Assembly (NCBI GenBank): GCA_038125665.1
Contig: JAYPEI010000001.1
Location: forward strand, 1-64,000
Source of the DNA: CAILUG01 sp038125665
Lineage (GTDB): Bacteria; Pseudomonadota; Gammaproteobacteria; Pseudomonadales; Pseudohongiellaceae
Length of the DNA stretch: 64,000 bases
Reading direction: 5' to 3'
This document shows positions 34,079-43,614 of this stretch, piece by piece; position 1 is the stretch's first letter, and the number at the start of each line of letters is the position of its first letter. Made by a program: the position numbers and the translations under genes. A model generated the notes under the pieces. It worked only from the letters and a program-made list of their open reading frames with translations. It was not told where the DNA came from and did no database searches.

Positions 34079-34630
34079 CTACACTCCTGTCCACTCTTGT
34101 ACATACTCTGCTGCATCTACAGAAGGAACCTGCCTCTCCACAGTGGCAGTACCTACATAAAGATACCCTACTATCTGGTCAGTTTCGGCTAATCCTAATG
34201 CTTGATTAACTGCAGGATCGTAACACACCCCACCACTACGCCAGATAGAAGCGTAACCCATTGCATGCAAGGCCACAGACATATTTTGGATACCTGCGCC
34301 TACTGAACAGATTTGCTCTAGGGCGGGAATTTTGTCTGTCTCTTTAATTGTGGCAACGGCTATAATCACAAGAGGCGCTCTTAATGGTGCTTCAAGCAAT
34401 TTCTTTGTCTGTACCTCATCACTAGGTTTGCGTGCACGAACAAATAACTCGCCTAGCTTTCTGCGCGCATCACCACGAACCAGTAGATAACGCCAAGGAC
34501 GTAACATCCCATGATCTGGAGCACGCATAGCACATTTCAGAACCTCCTCTAACTCATTTGCGTGTGGAGCTGGCTCAATTAAACGAGGGCTTGCGGTGCG
34601 AGTTTGTAGGGCTTCAAGGGCATTCATCAT
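34079..34630 (-). CDS. ydjA: YdjA-like nitroreductase
   Basis: 183 residues (182 if the second of two adjacent ATGs is used), the size of E. coli YdjA. FMN-binding features are TRTASPRLIEPAPHANELEEVLKCAMRAPDHG, RPWRYLLVRGDARRKLGELF and GAGIQNMSVALHAMGYASIWRSG. These small FMN proteins reduce nitro groups or quinones with NAD(P)H; the natural substrate is not known. The gene sits 32 bases after queF on the same strand. Confidence 0.85.
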   Translation of the reverse strand: MMNALEALQTRTASPRLIEPAPHANELEEVLKCAMRAPDHGMLRPWRYLLVRGDARRKLGELFVRARKPSDEVQTKKLLEAPLRAPLVIIAVATIKETDKIPALEQICSVGAGIQNMSVALHAMGYASIWRSGGVCYDPAVNQALGLAETDQIVGYLYVGTATVERQVPSVDAAEYVQEWTGV

Positions 34631-34662
34631 CAGCTGATTTTTTCCTAATATCGGGTGAACAC

Positions 34663-35496
34663 TTACTGGCGAGTATAACGAGGTAAATTGGCATAATGGA
34701 TACTGTCATGGGTAGCACGTACAGGGTTGATATCTAGGCCACCACGACGTAAGAAATTAGCCTCTACGCTGAGTTCTTGCGGCCTACAATGACGTTGAAT
34801 ATCAAGAAAAATTTTCTCAACACAATTTTCATGGTAATCCTGATGCTCTCTAAAGGAAATAAGGTAGCTCAGTAGGCTCGTGGGCGCTATGGCATTACCT
34901 TTATAACAAATCACAATAGTTGCCCAGTCGGGTTGACCCGTAACAGGACAAAGTGAGCGGAAAAGGTCCGTGTATAACACTTCCTCCACTATCTCAGCTG
35001 CCAACCCTTGATGTTCTTTGACATGTAATAGCAGGGGATTCACTTCATAATCTGAACAGCTCACCGAGTATTTATCCAAGCAGTTTCCTTCTGGTGCCTC
35101 AAGTATTTCCTGCATACCAGTAAAGGGTTGTAGCAGAACATCTACTGGTGCTCCAGCAGCTTGACTGATGTCGCGTAGTAGGACGCGTTGCAAAGTATCG
35201 ATATCTGAAAAGCACTCCATATTTAGGGAGTTCAAGTAAAGCTTAAACGATTTTGACTCTATCAGATTAGGACTATCGACAGGAATTAGGAAACGAGCTC
35301 TAGCAACCATTGGTTTACCAGAATTATCTAACCAGCTAAGTTCAAAAGCATTCCAAACATCTCTTCCCATGAATGGTAATGGAGAATCAACTATACCCAG
35401 TTTTTGGCGGTTCTCAGCCCGAGGTATGGGTGCCAATACCTCAGGGGAATATGCTTTCGGATAAGCGACATCTTGCCCTAAAGGTGAACCAGCCAT
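34663..35496 (-). CDS. queF: NADPH-dependent 7-cyano-7-deazaguanine reductase QueF
   Basis: 277 residues, the long two-domain (E. coli type) form. The QueF motif ESKSFKLYLNS is at residues 80-90. The catalytic Cys183 is in SLCPVTGQPDW with Asp190 after it, and SFREHQDYHENCVE follows. It reduces preQ0 to preQ1 in queuosine synthesis. The partner queD is at 57181 in this window. The ATG overlaps the stop of the ABC permease gene by one base (TAATG), so translation is coupled. Confidence 0.95.
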   Translation of the reverse strand: MAGSPLGQDVAYPKAYSPEVLAPIPRAENRQKLGIVDSPLPFMGRDVWNAFELSWLDNSGKPMVARARFLIPVDSPNLIESKSFKLYLNSLNMECFSDIDTLQRVLLRDISQAAGAPVDVLLQPFTGMQEILEAPEGNCLDKYSVSCSDYEVNPLLLHVKEHQGLAAEIVEEVLYTDLFRSLCPVTGQPDWATIVICYKGNAIAPTSLLSYLISFREHQDYHENCVEKIFLDIQRHCRPQELSVEANFLRRGGLDINPVRATHDSIHYANLPRYTRQ

Positions 35497-36269
35497 TAGC
35501 TACGCAAGCCTTTGCTATATTTCAACAAATAAAGTGAGTAACTAAATAAGATAGCAGTAAATAGGCAAAGTATCAGTAAACCGTGCCAAATCTCTACGTC
35601 ACTAACACCTAATATACCGGCACGAAAAGCGTTTACCATATAGAAAATAGGGTTCAATTTTGATAGGGTCTGAGCAAAATCAGGCAACAGCTCCACTGAG
35701 TAAAATACTCCACCCAAATAGATTAGAGGAGTAAGAACAAACGTAGGAATAATTGAAATATCATCAAAGTTTCTTGCGAAAACGGCATTGATAAACCCCC
35801 CTAAAGAAAAAACTACAGATGATAGTAAAATCACTATCAAGGTAATAAAGAGATGTTGCACATGTAACCCACTAAAGAAAAGTGAAATCACCGTGGCTAT
35901 GATGCCAACACAGAGACCTCGAGCTACTCCGCCACTCACGAAGCCTACAAGAATTACCCAATTGGGTACTGGGGACACAAGTAGTTCTTCTATACTACGC
36001 TGGAACTTTTGGCCAAAAAAAGATGACACCACGTTGGCATAGGAATTATTAACCACTGCCATCATGATCAGACCTGGCACGATGTACTGCATATAGGAAA
36101 AACCAGACATCGTACCAATACGACTTCCTATCAAGGTACCAAAGATCACAAAGTAAAGAGCAATCGTAATCACTGGAGGAACCAGCGTTTGTACCCAGAT
36201 ACGTATAAATCGGCGTATTTCTTTCACCAAAATAGTTTGAAAGGCAACCCATTGATAACGAAAATCCAT
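35496..36269 (-). CDS. yadH: ABC-2 type permease, YadH-like
   Basis: 257 residues with six predicted membrane segments. The ABC-2 signature is LTPLIYLGGVFYSVELLPDFAQTLSKLNPIFYMVNAFRAGILG near the end. The N-terminal SYMQYIVPGLIMMAVVNNSYANVVSSFFGQKFQRSIEELLVSP is also characteristic. It pairs with the ATPase gene just upstream, one base apart. The YadGH group is an exporter of unproven substrate in the inner membrane. Confidence 0.88.
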   Translation of the reverse strand: MDFRYQWVAFQTILVKEIRRFIRIWVQTLVPPVITIALYFVIFGTLIGSRIGTMSGFSYMQYIVPGLIMMAVVNNSYANVVSSFFGQKFQRSIEELLVSPVPNWVILVGFVSGGVARGLCVGIIATVISLFFSGLHVQHLFITLIVILLSSVVFSLGGFINAVFARNFDDISIIPTFVLTPLIYLGGVFYSVELLPDFAQTLSKLNPIFYMVNAFRAGILGVSDVEIWHGLLILCLFTAILFSYSLYLLKYSKGLRS

Positions 36270-36270
36270 G

Positions 36271-37212
36271 TCATTGCTCTCCTACTTGCCCAAGCTGATT
36301 CTTCTGATCAAGCAAAGAGACAAACAGCTGCTCCAAACGATTTGATTTATTCCGCATACTTTTTACAGCCACTTGATGTTTAGACAGTTGCTGGAACAAC
36401 TCGTTCAAATTACAACTACGGTCTAACCCAATTTCCAAAGTTGAATCATCGATCGAGCGCACATGAAAGCCCTCTAGGACAGGAACATTCAGCAAAGGCT
36501 CACAAGTATCGAGAATAAATATCTCTTCATTTAAGGTTTGTAGAAGTTTTTTCATGCTCGTATTTATCACTATCTCACCTTTGTCTATCATGGCGATATT
36601 TCGGCAAAGTGTTTCTGCCTCTTCAAGATAATGAGTAGTTAAGATGATAGTCGTACCTTCTTGATTTATCCCCCGAAGAAAGTCCCACGTTGAGCGCCTT
36701 AGCTCTATATCAACTCCAGCCGTTGGTTCATCAAGTATCAGTAAGCGAGGCTCGTGGACTAATGCCCTAGCAATTAATAGCCGGCGCTTCATGCCCCCAG
36801 AAAGCATTCGTGCTTGTTGATCTCTTTTATCCCACAACCCTAACTGCCGTAAATAGCGCTCAGCCCTTTGACGAGCCAACAGTGAAGGCATCCCGTAATA
36901 ACCCGCCTGTGTTACACAAATATCGAGTACTTTTTCGAAGTGATTAAAATTTACTTCTTGTGGAACCACCCCAAGATTTACTTTGCAGTCAAATGGATGA
37001 GTATCTATATCATGCCCAAAGACAGCCACATGTCCTGCTGATTTGCGTACCAATGTAGATATTATACCAATACTCGTTGATTTCCCGGCTCCGTTAGCCC
37101 CCAACAAGGCGAAGAAATCACCTTGCTGAACCTCAAGGTCTATCCCTTTCAGGGCCTTCAGTCCATTATCGTAGGTTTTACACAAGTTTCTAATTGCTAA
37201 GGCTGGCTTCAT
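36271..37212 (-). CDS. yadG: ABC transporter ATP-binding protein, YadG-like
   Basis: 313 residues. Walker A GANGAGKS is at about residues 38-45, the signature LSGGMKRRL and Walker B LLILDEPTAGVD follow, and TTHYLEEAETLC contains the switch His. The domain order and length fit the YadG exporter ATPase. It is first of YadG-YadH-QueF, all coupled. The C-terminal 90 residues form a separate beta-rich domain typical of this group. Confidence 0.9.
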   Translation of the reverse strand: MKPALAIRNLCKTYDNGLKALKGIDLEVQQGDFFALLGANGAGKSTSIGIISTLVRKSAGHVAVFGHDIDTHPFDCKVNLGVVPQEVNFNHFEKVLDICVTQAGYYGMPSLLARQRAERYLRQLGLWDKRDQQARMLSGGMKRRLLIARALVHEPRLLILDEPTAGVDIELRRSTWDFLRGINQEGTTIILTTHYLEEAETLCRNIAMIDKGEIVINTSMKKLLQTLNEEIFILDTCEPLLNVPVLEGFHVRSIDDSTLEIGLDRSCNLNELFQQLSKHQVAVKSMRNKSNRLEQLFVSLLDQKNQLGQVGEQ

Positions 37213-37363
37213 GAGAAATCACTTCAACTTTACTGCTGGTAAGTCCGAGGATGATACCACTTCGCCGTCTGAACTCCCACTACGGCAAGTGCCAATTCAT
37301 TAACAGACTTGGTTTACAAGCAAGTTCTGTCATAATTACGAGTATTCAACTCAAGGACATCTC

Positions 37364-38017
37364 ATGCTTAACCGTGCCCAAGCGCAGAACATGCTAACGC
37401 TACAAAGTGCTATGAATGCCAAAGTAAATCCTGAATGGCTAAAAGCTGCCTATCCTTACCTCCGAGCCGTAGTCATTGAAGGTGCTGAAGCGATGGAGCA
37501 CAAAGGTTGGAAATGGTGGAAAAGGCAAGAGTGTGACTTAGAACAGTTACGTATGGAACTTGTCGATATTTGGCACTTTATGCTCTCTCATTTACTGTTG
37601 GAACATAATGGTAATGAAAATGCTGCCCTTGATGTGCTAATGAGTACTGAAAGTGACGATGATTTAGTCTTCGATAATACTTACTTCTCAATTAGTTCCA
37701 TGGAACTATTAGAAAAATTAGAGCTAACCATTGGATTAGCCGCGGCTCGTCGTATGAGTCTACCCTTGTTTGCTGGACTGTTAACCGACTGTCAAATGGA
37801 CTGGCAAGATCTCTATTGTCATTATATCGGCAAAAATGTACTTAATTTCTTCAGGCAAGATAATGGGTACAAGGTAGGTACTTACCGTAAATTGTGGGAC
37901 GGTCGAGAAGATAACGAGCATTTGGTCGAAATCATGGCCGACTTAGATTCTAATCAGGCAGATTTTCAGCACGCACTGTATGCTAGTTTGCAAGATCGTT
38001 ATAACAGGTCTCAATAG
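37364..38017 (+). CDS. Dimeric (all-alpha) dUTPase
   Basis: 217 residues of the dUTPase-2/MazG-like superfamily. The metal-binding helices are visible: KGWKWWKRQECDLEQLRMELVDIWHFMLSH holds the ExxE and D residues, and NGYKVGTYRKLWDGREDNEHLVEIM is the C-terminal conserved region. It hydrolyses dUTP/dUDP to dUMP, limiting uracil in DNA. It is unlike the trimeric Dut of E. coli. Divergent from the ABC genes and standing alone. Confidence 0.85.
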   Translation: MLNRAQAQNMLTLQSAMNAKVNPEWLKAAYPYLRAVVIEGAEAMEHKGWKWWKRQECDLEQLRMELVDIWHFMLSHLLLEHNGNENAALDVLMSTESDDDLVFDNTYFSISSMELLEKLELTIGLAAARRMSLPLFAGLLTDCQMDWQDLYCHYIGKNVLNFFRQDNGYKVGTYRKLWDGREDNEHLVEIMADLDSNQADFQHALYASLQDRYNRSQ

Positions 38018-38422
38018 CCCTACTCAGTCATGAGAAAAAATGCCTCTAATTCTCAACAAGTCGGTAATCCAAAGAACCACTACAAGACCATGATTTTATT
38101 TTGATTTCGAATAACAGGCACTTTCAGTTTGGGGAGCTTTCAATCAATGGGGGCTGTGATTCCATAGAATCAATAGGAAGCAACAAGAACTCAGTCTAGT
38201 CACTAGTTGACCCGTAACAAAAAAAACAGCTTCAATCCATAACGAAGCTATTAAAAACTAAAATGAAAAATTTTTACCCAACGACAATTTACCCAACTGC
38301 AAACCCCATTCAATCGAGGCAAAATTCTTACAGCCATCACTTATTTTATCCTCAAGAGGGCACAGTCTTCTTGTTGGTTTTTTGGGATAGGTTCTACCCG
38401 AGGGGACAACTAAAGAGTGAAG
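38018..38422. other. Intergenic region between dUTPase and tRNA-His
   Basis: About 400 bases with no convincing coding frame. It holds the minus-strand terminator at 38219-38249. A small inverted repeat TGAGAA/TTCTCA lies near 38030-38060, too weak and without a T run to call. Confidence 0.5.
38219..38249 (-). terminator. Rho-independent terminator of the tRNA-Pro/Arg/His transcript
   Basis: On the minus strand AGCTTC, a 10-base loop and GAAGCT form a hairpin followed after one G by eight T. It lies about 170 bases after tRNA-His and is the first good stop signal for that transcript. Confidence 0.65.
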
Positions 38423-38499
38423 TGGGGTGACTGATGGGGCTCGAACCCACGACAACCTGAGTCACAGTCAGGGGCTCTACCAACTGAGCTACAGTCACC
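38423..38499 (-). tRNA. tRNA-His (GTG)
   Basis: 77 bases with encoded CCA, counting the extra G at position -1 that pairs with C73, as in bacterial histidine tRNAs. The anticodon loop CTGTGAC gives GTG. The T-loop GGTTCGAGCCC is standard. Confidence 0.95.
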
Positions 38500-38815
38500 A
38501 TATTACTTCATCAAACATTGGCATATTTCACTAAATCTGAAACTTTGCCGAAATCGCTATAGACAGCTATGGATACATTTAACAATTATTAGCTATCGGT
38601 ATTCTAAAGTGAATCCGCTGCAAGTTGCTTCTTTAAACGCCTACAATAAACATAGAATCATCAAAAAAGCATCTTTAGAAATCTTCACCAAGTTCACCTA
38701 AAACATCGCTATGAAACAAATAAAACAACTTCACAGCTTTTAAAGTACCCTTTTCATAACCAATCTAAATTGAATACAGGCTTCTGTGACATACCTGAAA
38801 TTCTTCATGTTTAGA
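38500..38815. other. Intergenic spacer between tRNA-His and tRNA-Arg
   Basis: About 315 bases, AT-rich. I see no gene, hairpin or repeat in it. Unusually long for a spacer inside a tRNA cluster, so the two tRNAs may have separate promoters. Confidence 0.45.
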
Positions 38816-38892
38816 TGGCACGCCCGGCAGGATTCGAACCTGCTACCCTCGGCTTAGAAGGCCGATGCTCTATCCAGATGAGCTACGGGCGC
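38816..38892 (-). tRNA. tRNA-Arg (TCT)
   Basis: 77 bases with encoded CCA. The acceptor GCGCCCG pairs with CGGGCGT. The anticodon loop CTTCTAA gives TCT, and the T-loop GGTTCGAATCC is standard. Confidence 0.95.
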
Positions 38893-38942
38893 TCATGATA
38901 AGAACACTTGCTCAGCAGGTTGATGTCAACCGATGATCAGGT

Positions 38943-39019
38943 TGGTCGGGGTAGAGAGATTCGAACTCCCGACATTCTGCTCCCAAAGCAGACGCGCTAC
39001 CAGACTGCGCTATACCCCG
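38943..39019 (-). tRNA. tRNA-Pro (TGG)
   Basis: 77 bases with encoded CCA. The acceptor CGGGGTA pairs with TACCCCG, and the anticodon loop TTTGGGA gives TGG. First of the Pro-Arg-His series on the minus strand. Confidence 0.95.
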
Positions 39020-39199
39020 AATAAGCTCCTGATCAACACTGATACAGTATACCTTAATGGTCAGGCGGATACCGTATACCAGTGGGCGGCATTTTAACCA
39101 CCTAAACTGCAGTGGTCAATAATTAAGAGAGTTGAAGATGTGACATATAATCGAGGGTTTACACAATCAATCATGAATAAGTTGAGGTAGTCGAATGCT

Positions 39200-40585
39200 T
39201 TATCTCTCTATACGCCAGCTACTGGTGCCATCTTTGTCTTCAACAACAACATTCAAGGCTTTCAACTCATCTCTGATGGTGTCTGCAATTCTCCAGTTCT
39301 TGCTAGCCCTAGCTTGATTACGTCTCGCAACTAATTCATCAATATATTTTGCATCCACCTCTTCTACTGAAGGCACAGCTCTCAGAAAAGTAGAGGCATC
39401 ATCTTGTAACAAGCCTAAAATCTCACCCAAAGAACGAAGATATCCTGCAAGTTCGATTGCGGTCACTAAATTTTGGGTTTTCTCCCGATTAATCTCACGC
39501 ACCAAATCGAACATCACCGCAAGTGCTTCAGGTGTATTAAAGTCATCTTGCATGGCTGCATGAAAGCGCTGGTGCCATATGCTATCGGTTGTCTTTGTTT
39601 GTACAGGGAGATCCTTTAATGCGTGATAAAACCTCTCAAGAGCTGACCAGGCAATTTTCAAATTCTCTTCTGAATAATTGACTGCACTGCGATAATGTGA
39701 GCTCACTAAGAAATATCGTAGAACTTCAGCCGGGTAGTTTTTGAGCACTTCGCGTACGGTGAAAAAATTATTTAAAGATTTTGACATCTTTTCGTTATCT
39801 ACACGGACTGGGCCATTATGCATCCAGGTATTCACAAAACGGCAACCATAGGCTCCTTCGCTTTGTGCAATTTCATTATCATGGTGAGGGAACATTAAGT
39901 CGCTACCCCCACCATGTATATCAAAAGTGTGCCCTAGACATGAGGTCGACATTGCAGAACACTCTATATGCCACCCAGGACGCCCAAATCCCCAAGGAGA
40001 ATCCCAGCCTGGCTCTCCTGATTTAGCAGCTTTCCAGAGGGCAAAGTCCCGAGGGTCTTTTTTGCTTTCGTCTATTTCTATTCGAGCACCTGCCATGAGT
40101 TCTTCAGGATTTTTTCGAGACAACTTTGCATACTCAGGAAAGCTGTTAACTGAGTAATAGACATCACCGTTAAGTGCTGCATAAGCATGGCCGCGCTCAA
40201 TTAGCTTGTGAATGATAGCGACTATTTCTTGGATGTATGCAGTGGCTCTGGGTTCACTGTTGGGTCGTAAAACATTTAGTGCAGCTTCGTCTTCATTTGT
40301 AAAACTGATAAAGCGCTCTGTGAGCTCTGTGAATAATTCATCATTTTCTTGAGCTCTACGAATTATCTTGTCATCAATATCTGTTATGTTTCTAACATAG
40401 TTGACTACATAGTTAGATGCTCGTAAATACCTTACGACAACATCAAAAGCGACGAGCATACGTGCATGCCCAATATGAGCGTAGTCGTAAGTGGTGAGTC
40501 CACACACATACATACTTACTTTACCTTTCTCAATTGGGTTAAATGGCTCTTTACGCTGTGTAAGCGTGTTAAAAATCTGTAACAC
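39200..40585 (-). CDS. cysS: Cysteinyl-tRNA synthetase
   Basis: 461 residues, the normal length. Class I motifs are HIGH (residues 37-40, in YDYAHIGHARM) and KMSKS (about residue 265, in DNEKMSKSLNNF). The zinc ligands include Cys28 (VCGLTTYD) and the WHIECSAM/HHDNEIAQSE region. It charges tRNA-Cys. It follows glnS after 34 bases, an arrangement known from Pseudomonas-like gammaproteobacteria. Confidence 0.97.
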   Translation of the reverse strand: MLQIFNTLTQRKEPFNPIEKGKVSMYVCGLTTYDYAHIGHARMLVAFDVVVRYLRASNYVVNYVRNITDIDDKIIRRAQENDELFTELTERFISFTNEDEAALNVLRPNSEPRATAYIQEIVAIIHKLIERGHAYAALNGDVYYSVNSFPEYAKLSRKNPEELMAGARIEIDESKKDPRDFALWKAAKSGEPGWDSPWGFGRPGWHIECSAMSTSCLGHTFDIHGGGSDLMFPHHDNEIAQSEGAYGCRFVNTWMHNGPVRVDNEKMSKSLNNFFTVREVLKNYPAEVLRYFLVSSHYRSAVNYSEENLKIAWSALERFYHALKDLPVQTKTTDSIWHQRFHAAMQDDFNTPEALAVMFDLVREINREKTQNLVTAIELAGYLRSLGEILGLLQDDASTFLRAVPSVEEVDAKYIDELVARRNQARASKNWRIADTIRDELKALNVVVEDKDGTSSWRIER

Positions 40586-40619
40586 AAAATATCCTTAGCT
40601 AATGGAGTATAAAACTGGC

Positions 40620-42305
40620 TTATTTCCCCCAGGTATCTCGCAATCCTATCGTTAAATTGAATACAGGAGACGTTGGGCTGAAATCATGTCGATCCGCCAC
40701 AAAGTAACCTTCTCTTTCAAATTGAAAGCGATCTTCAGGTCGAGCTTGTAAAAGCGAGGGCTCGGCACGACAATTCTGAAGGATTACTAAAGACTGTGGG
40801 TTGATGTGAGCTCTATAATCTCCCTCAGCCGCATCTGGATTTTCATGACTAAAGAGACGATCATATAAACGGACCTCAACAGGCTTTGAGCTTAAAGCTG
40901 GCACCCAATGAATCACGCCATTCACTTTACGTCCTTCTGGTTTTTTCCCTAAAGTCTCCAAATCGCATGAACAACGTAGTTCAGTAACGTTACCGTTCTC
41001 ATCATAAATAACTTCATCACATCGGATCACATAAGCGCCACGTAATCTTACCTCGCCACCAGCAACCAATCTTTTGAAACCCGGCTCTGGCTGTTGTTGA
41101 AAATCTTTTTGGTCGATGTAAATTACCTTTTCAAGATCGATGTCTCGCTGCCCAAGACTTTCATCTTTTGGATGAGAAGGAAGTGTAAGTGACAAGGTTT
41201 CAGGTAAATTTGTCAGAACTACTCTAAGTGGCCGTAAAACACACATGGCACGACGAGCTGTCTTATCTAGATCTTCTCTTATTGCAAATTCTAGCATACC
41301 CACATCCACTACAGAGTTCGCTTTGGCCACACCTGCCATTTCGCAAAGGTGTCGTATTGCAGCAGCTGTATATCCCCGACGACGCATGCCATCTAGAGTC
41401 GGCATACGCGGATCGTCCCAACCTGAAACTAGCGATTCTTCTACCAGTTGTCGTAACTTCCTTTTACTCAACACTGTGTAGTTGATATTCAACCTCGCAA
41501 ATTCAATTTGTTGCGGATGGCTGTTGATACTAATATTGTCGAGCACCCAATCGTACAAAGGACGATGATCTTCAAACTCTAACGTACATAAAGAATGAGT
41601 AATACCCTCCAAGGCATCAGAGATACAGTGCGTGTAGTCGTACATAGGATATATACACCATTTGTCACCTGTTTGATGATGATGCTGATGCTTGATTCGA
41701 TACAACACTGGGTCACGCATATTAATATTTGGCGAAGCCATATCTATCTTGGCACGCAGAGTGTAGATTCCGTCTGGAAATTCACCTGCACGCATACGTT
41801 CAAATAAATCAAGATTATCTGCAACAGCTCGATCACGATCTGGACTTGGCTTACCCGGTTCAGTCAGAGTGCCTCGATATTCTCTGGCCTGATCTGGAGT
41901 CAATGAGCAAACATAGGCTTTTTCAGACTTTATTAATTCTAAGGCGAAAGCATAAAGTTGATCAAAATAACTGGACGCATAAAACTGACGCTCCTGCCAG
42001 TCATAACCAAGCCAACGAATACTTTCCTTGATCGAGTTTACAAACTCGATATTTTCCTTTTCGGGGTTGGTGTCATCGAAGCGAAGATTACACAAGCCAT
42101 TGAATTTTTTTGCTGTACTAAAATTTAACCAAATAGACTTCGCATGGCCAATATGTAAATAACCATTTGGCTCTGGGGGAAAGCGAGTTCGTACCTTGCC
42201 CCCGTTATTCCCCTGCTCCAGATCATTAGTGATCAGCTGGTGGATAAAGTTACTTGGTATGTCGTTTGTCGTATTACCCGGTTTGCTGTTGCTACTCATT
42301 GTCAC
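40620..42305 (-). CDS. glnS: Glutaminyl-tRNA synthetase
   Basis: 561 residues. PPEPNGYLHIGHAKS holds the HIGH motif at residues 51-54. The KMSKS-like loop is VLSKRKL, as in other GlnRS. The C-terminal two-barrel anticodon domain is present (EGDYRAHINPQSLVILQNCR). A true GlnRS implies direct charging of tRNA-Gln, typical of gammaproteobacteria. It is divergent from ppiB and co-transcribed with cysS. Confidence 0.97.
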   Translation of the reverse strand: MTMSSNSKPGNTTNDIPSNFIHQLITNDLEQGNNGGKVRTRFPPEPNGYLHIGHAKSIWLNFSTAKKFNGLCNLRFDDTNPEKENIEFVNSIKESIRWLGYDWQERQFYASSYFDQLYAFALELIKSEKAYVCSLTPDQAREYRGTLTEPGKPSPDRDRAVADNLDLFERMRAGEFPDGIYTLRAKIDMASPNINMRDPVLYRIKHQHHHQTGDKWCIYPMYDYTHCISDALEGITHSLCTLEFEDHRPLYDWVLDNISINSHPQQIEFARLNINYTVLSKRKLRQLVEESLVSGWDDPRMPTLDGMRRRGYTAAAIRHLCEMAGVAKANSVVDVGMLEFAIREDLDKTARRAMCVLRPLRVVLTNLPETLSLTLPSHPKDESLGQRDIDLEKVIYIDQKDFQQQPEPGFKRLVAGGEVRLRGAYVIRCDEVIYDENGNVTELRCSCDLETLGKKPEGRKVNGVIHWVPALSSKPVEVRLYDRLFSHENPDAAEGDYRAHINPQSLVILQNCRAEPSLLQARPEDRFQFEREGYFVADRHDFSPTSPVFNLTIGLRDTWGK

Positions 42306-42364
42306 TCGCTCAGCGTGTCTAAAATGCGTATCATAGCCTTTTTACCCCTTGAATGAGAGACCCC

Positions 42365-42883
42365 ATGATCACTTTACATACAACTCTAGGCGATATAGTA
42401 CTTGAACTGGACCATGAGAAAGCCCCTAAATCTGCTGAAAATTTCGAAAGCTACTGCAAAGATGGTCATTACGATAACACGATATTTCACCGCGTAATTA
42501 ACGGCTTCATGATCCAAGGTGGCGGTTTTGAGCCTGGAATGAAACAAAAAAATACTCGTGCACCAATAACAAATGAGGCTGATAATGGGCTCTCAAACGA
42601 TATCTACACAATCGCTATGGCACGTACCTCGGACCCACACTCCGCTACAGCCCAATTTTTTATCAATGTTAGCAATAACCACTTCTTAAACCACAGTGGT
42701 AAAAACACACAAGGTTGGGGTTATGCCGTATTTGGTAAGGTAAGCTCGGGTACAGAGGTGGTCGATAAGATTAAAGCTGTCTCCACTGGCTCAAAAGCAG
42801 GTCACCAAGACGTTCCTTCAGAAGATGTAGTGATTACCAAAGTCACTATTTCTGGGGTAAGTGATGCAAGTAACACAGAATAA
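42365..42883 (+). CDS. ppiB: Peptidyl-prolyl cis-trans isomerase B (cytosolic cyclophilin)
   Basis: 172 residues from ATG 42365 (MITLHTTLGD), which is the family's usual opening; an in-frame ATG at 42353 would add four residues with no ribosome site. Cyclophilin motifs are FHRVINGFMIQGGGFEPGM, TAQFFINVSNNHFLNH and GWGYAVFGKV. No signal peptide, so cytosolic. It speeds proline isomerisation in folding proteins. Its 3' end overlaps lpxH. Confidence 0.94.
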   Translation: MITLHTTLGDIVLELDHEKAPKSAENFESYCKDGHYDNTIFHRVINGFMIQGGGFEPGMKQKNTRAPITNEADNGLSNDIYTIAMARTSDPHSATAQFFINVSNNHFLNHSGKNTQGWGYAVFGKVSSGTEVVDKIKAVSTGSKAGHQDVPSEDVVITKVTISGVSDASNTE

Positions 42884-43610
42884 GCGTCTTGTATTTATTT
42901 CCGATCTGCATCTAAGCGAGGAGCAGCCCGAGCTAACTACTGCTCTTTGTCATTACCTATCGACATTGAGCAGCTATTGCAGCGCCCTCTACGTCCTGGG
43001 AGACTTATTCAATTTCTGGCTTGGCGATGATGATATACAGACTTGGCACCTTCCAATAATAAAAGCCTTTCGGAAATTGAAAGATGAGCAGACAGATATC
43101 TTCCTCATGCATGGTAACCGTGACTTTCTCATTGGCGAGGACTTTGCTACTCAAACTGGGATTTCCCTACTAAAAGCACCTACTGTAGTTGAAAGTGGGA
43201 AAGTACGAGCTTTGCTTATGCATGGTGATGAGTTATGCACCCTGGATAATGATTATCAAAAGTTTCGCCGGACAGTTCGCAATGCAAACTGGCAGAGGGA
43301 GTTTCTTGACAAACCTTTGATGGAAAGACGCGCTTTTGCAGTCAGGGCCAGAGAAGCATCTCGCACCATGAATTCCACTAAGCCGAGTGACATCATGGAT
43401 GTTACCGCTGCGGAGGTCATCAGAGTCATGGAGGTAGCTGGTGTCAATCTCCTGATTCATGGCCATACACACCGACCAGGGCGTCACAAATTAGAGTTAA
43501 CTCAGGGTTGTGCAGAAAGAGTTGTTTTAGGAGATTGGGGCGATAGGGGTTGGTATGCTGAGCTATCACACTCAGAGCTTATCTTAGAGAGTTTTCTAAT
43601 TAACAAATAA
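42864..43610 (+). CDS. lpxH: UDP-2,3-diacylglucosamine diphosphatase
   Basis: 248 residues from ATG 42864, with GGGG 6 bases upstream; a GTG at 42861 is adjacent. Calcineurin-like metallophosphatase motifs appear in order: FISDLHLS, GDLFNFWLGDDD, GNRDFLIG, LMHGDEL and HGHTHRPGRH. LpxH makes lipid X in lipid A synthesis at the inner face of the inner membrane. It overlaps ppiB by 20 bases, so translation is coupled. Confidence 0.93.
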   Translation: MQVTQNKRLVFISDLHLSEEQPELTTALCHYLSTLSSYCSALYVLGDLFNFWLGDDDIQTWHLPIIKAFRKLKDEQTDIFLMHGNRDFLIGEDFATQTGISLLKAPTVVESGKVRALLMHGDELCTLDNDYQKFRRTVRNANWQREFLDKPLMERRAFAVRAREASRTMNSTKPSDIMDVTAAEVIRVMEVAGVNLLIHGHTHRPGRHKLELTQGCAERVVLGDWGDRGWYAELSHSELILESFLINK

Positions 43611-43614
43611 ATTT

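Noticed and set aside
38258..38455. 65-codon minus-strand frame ahead of tRNA-His
   Set aside because: It runs into the tRNA gene, has no family signature and unlikely composition.
39041..39080. GATACAGTATACC and GATACCGTATACC near tRNA-Pro, resembling the operator core
   Set aside because: Only half of the palindrome is present in each, they are a direct repeat upstream of a tRNA cluster, and no catabolic gene is near. Probably chance or part of the tRNA promoter.
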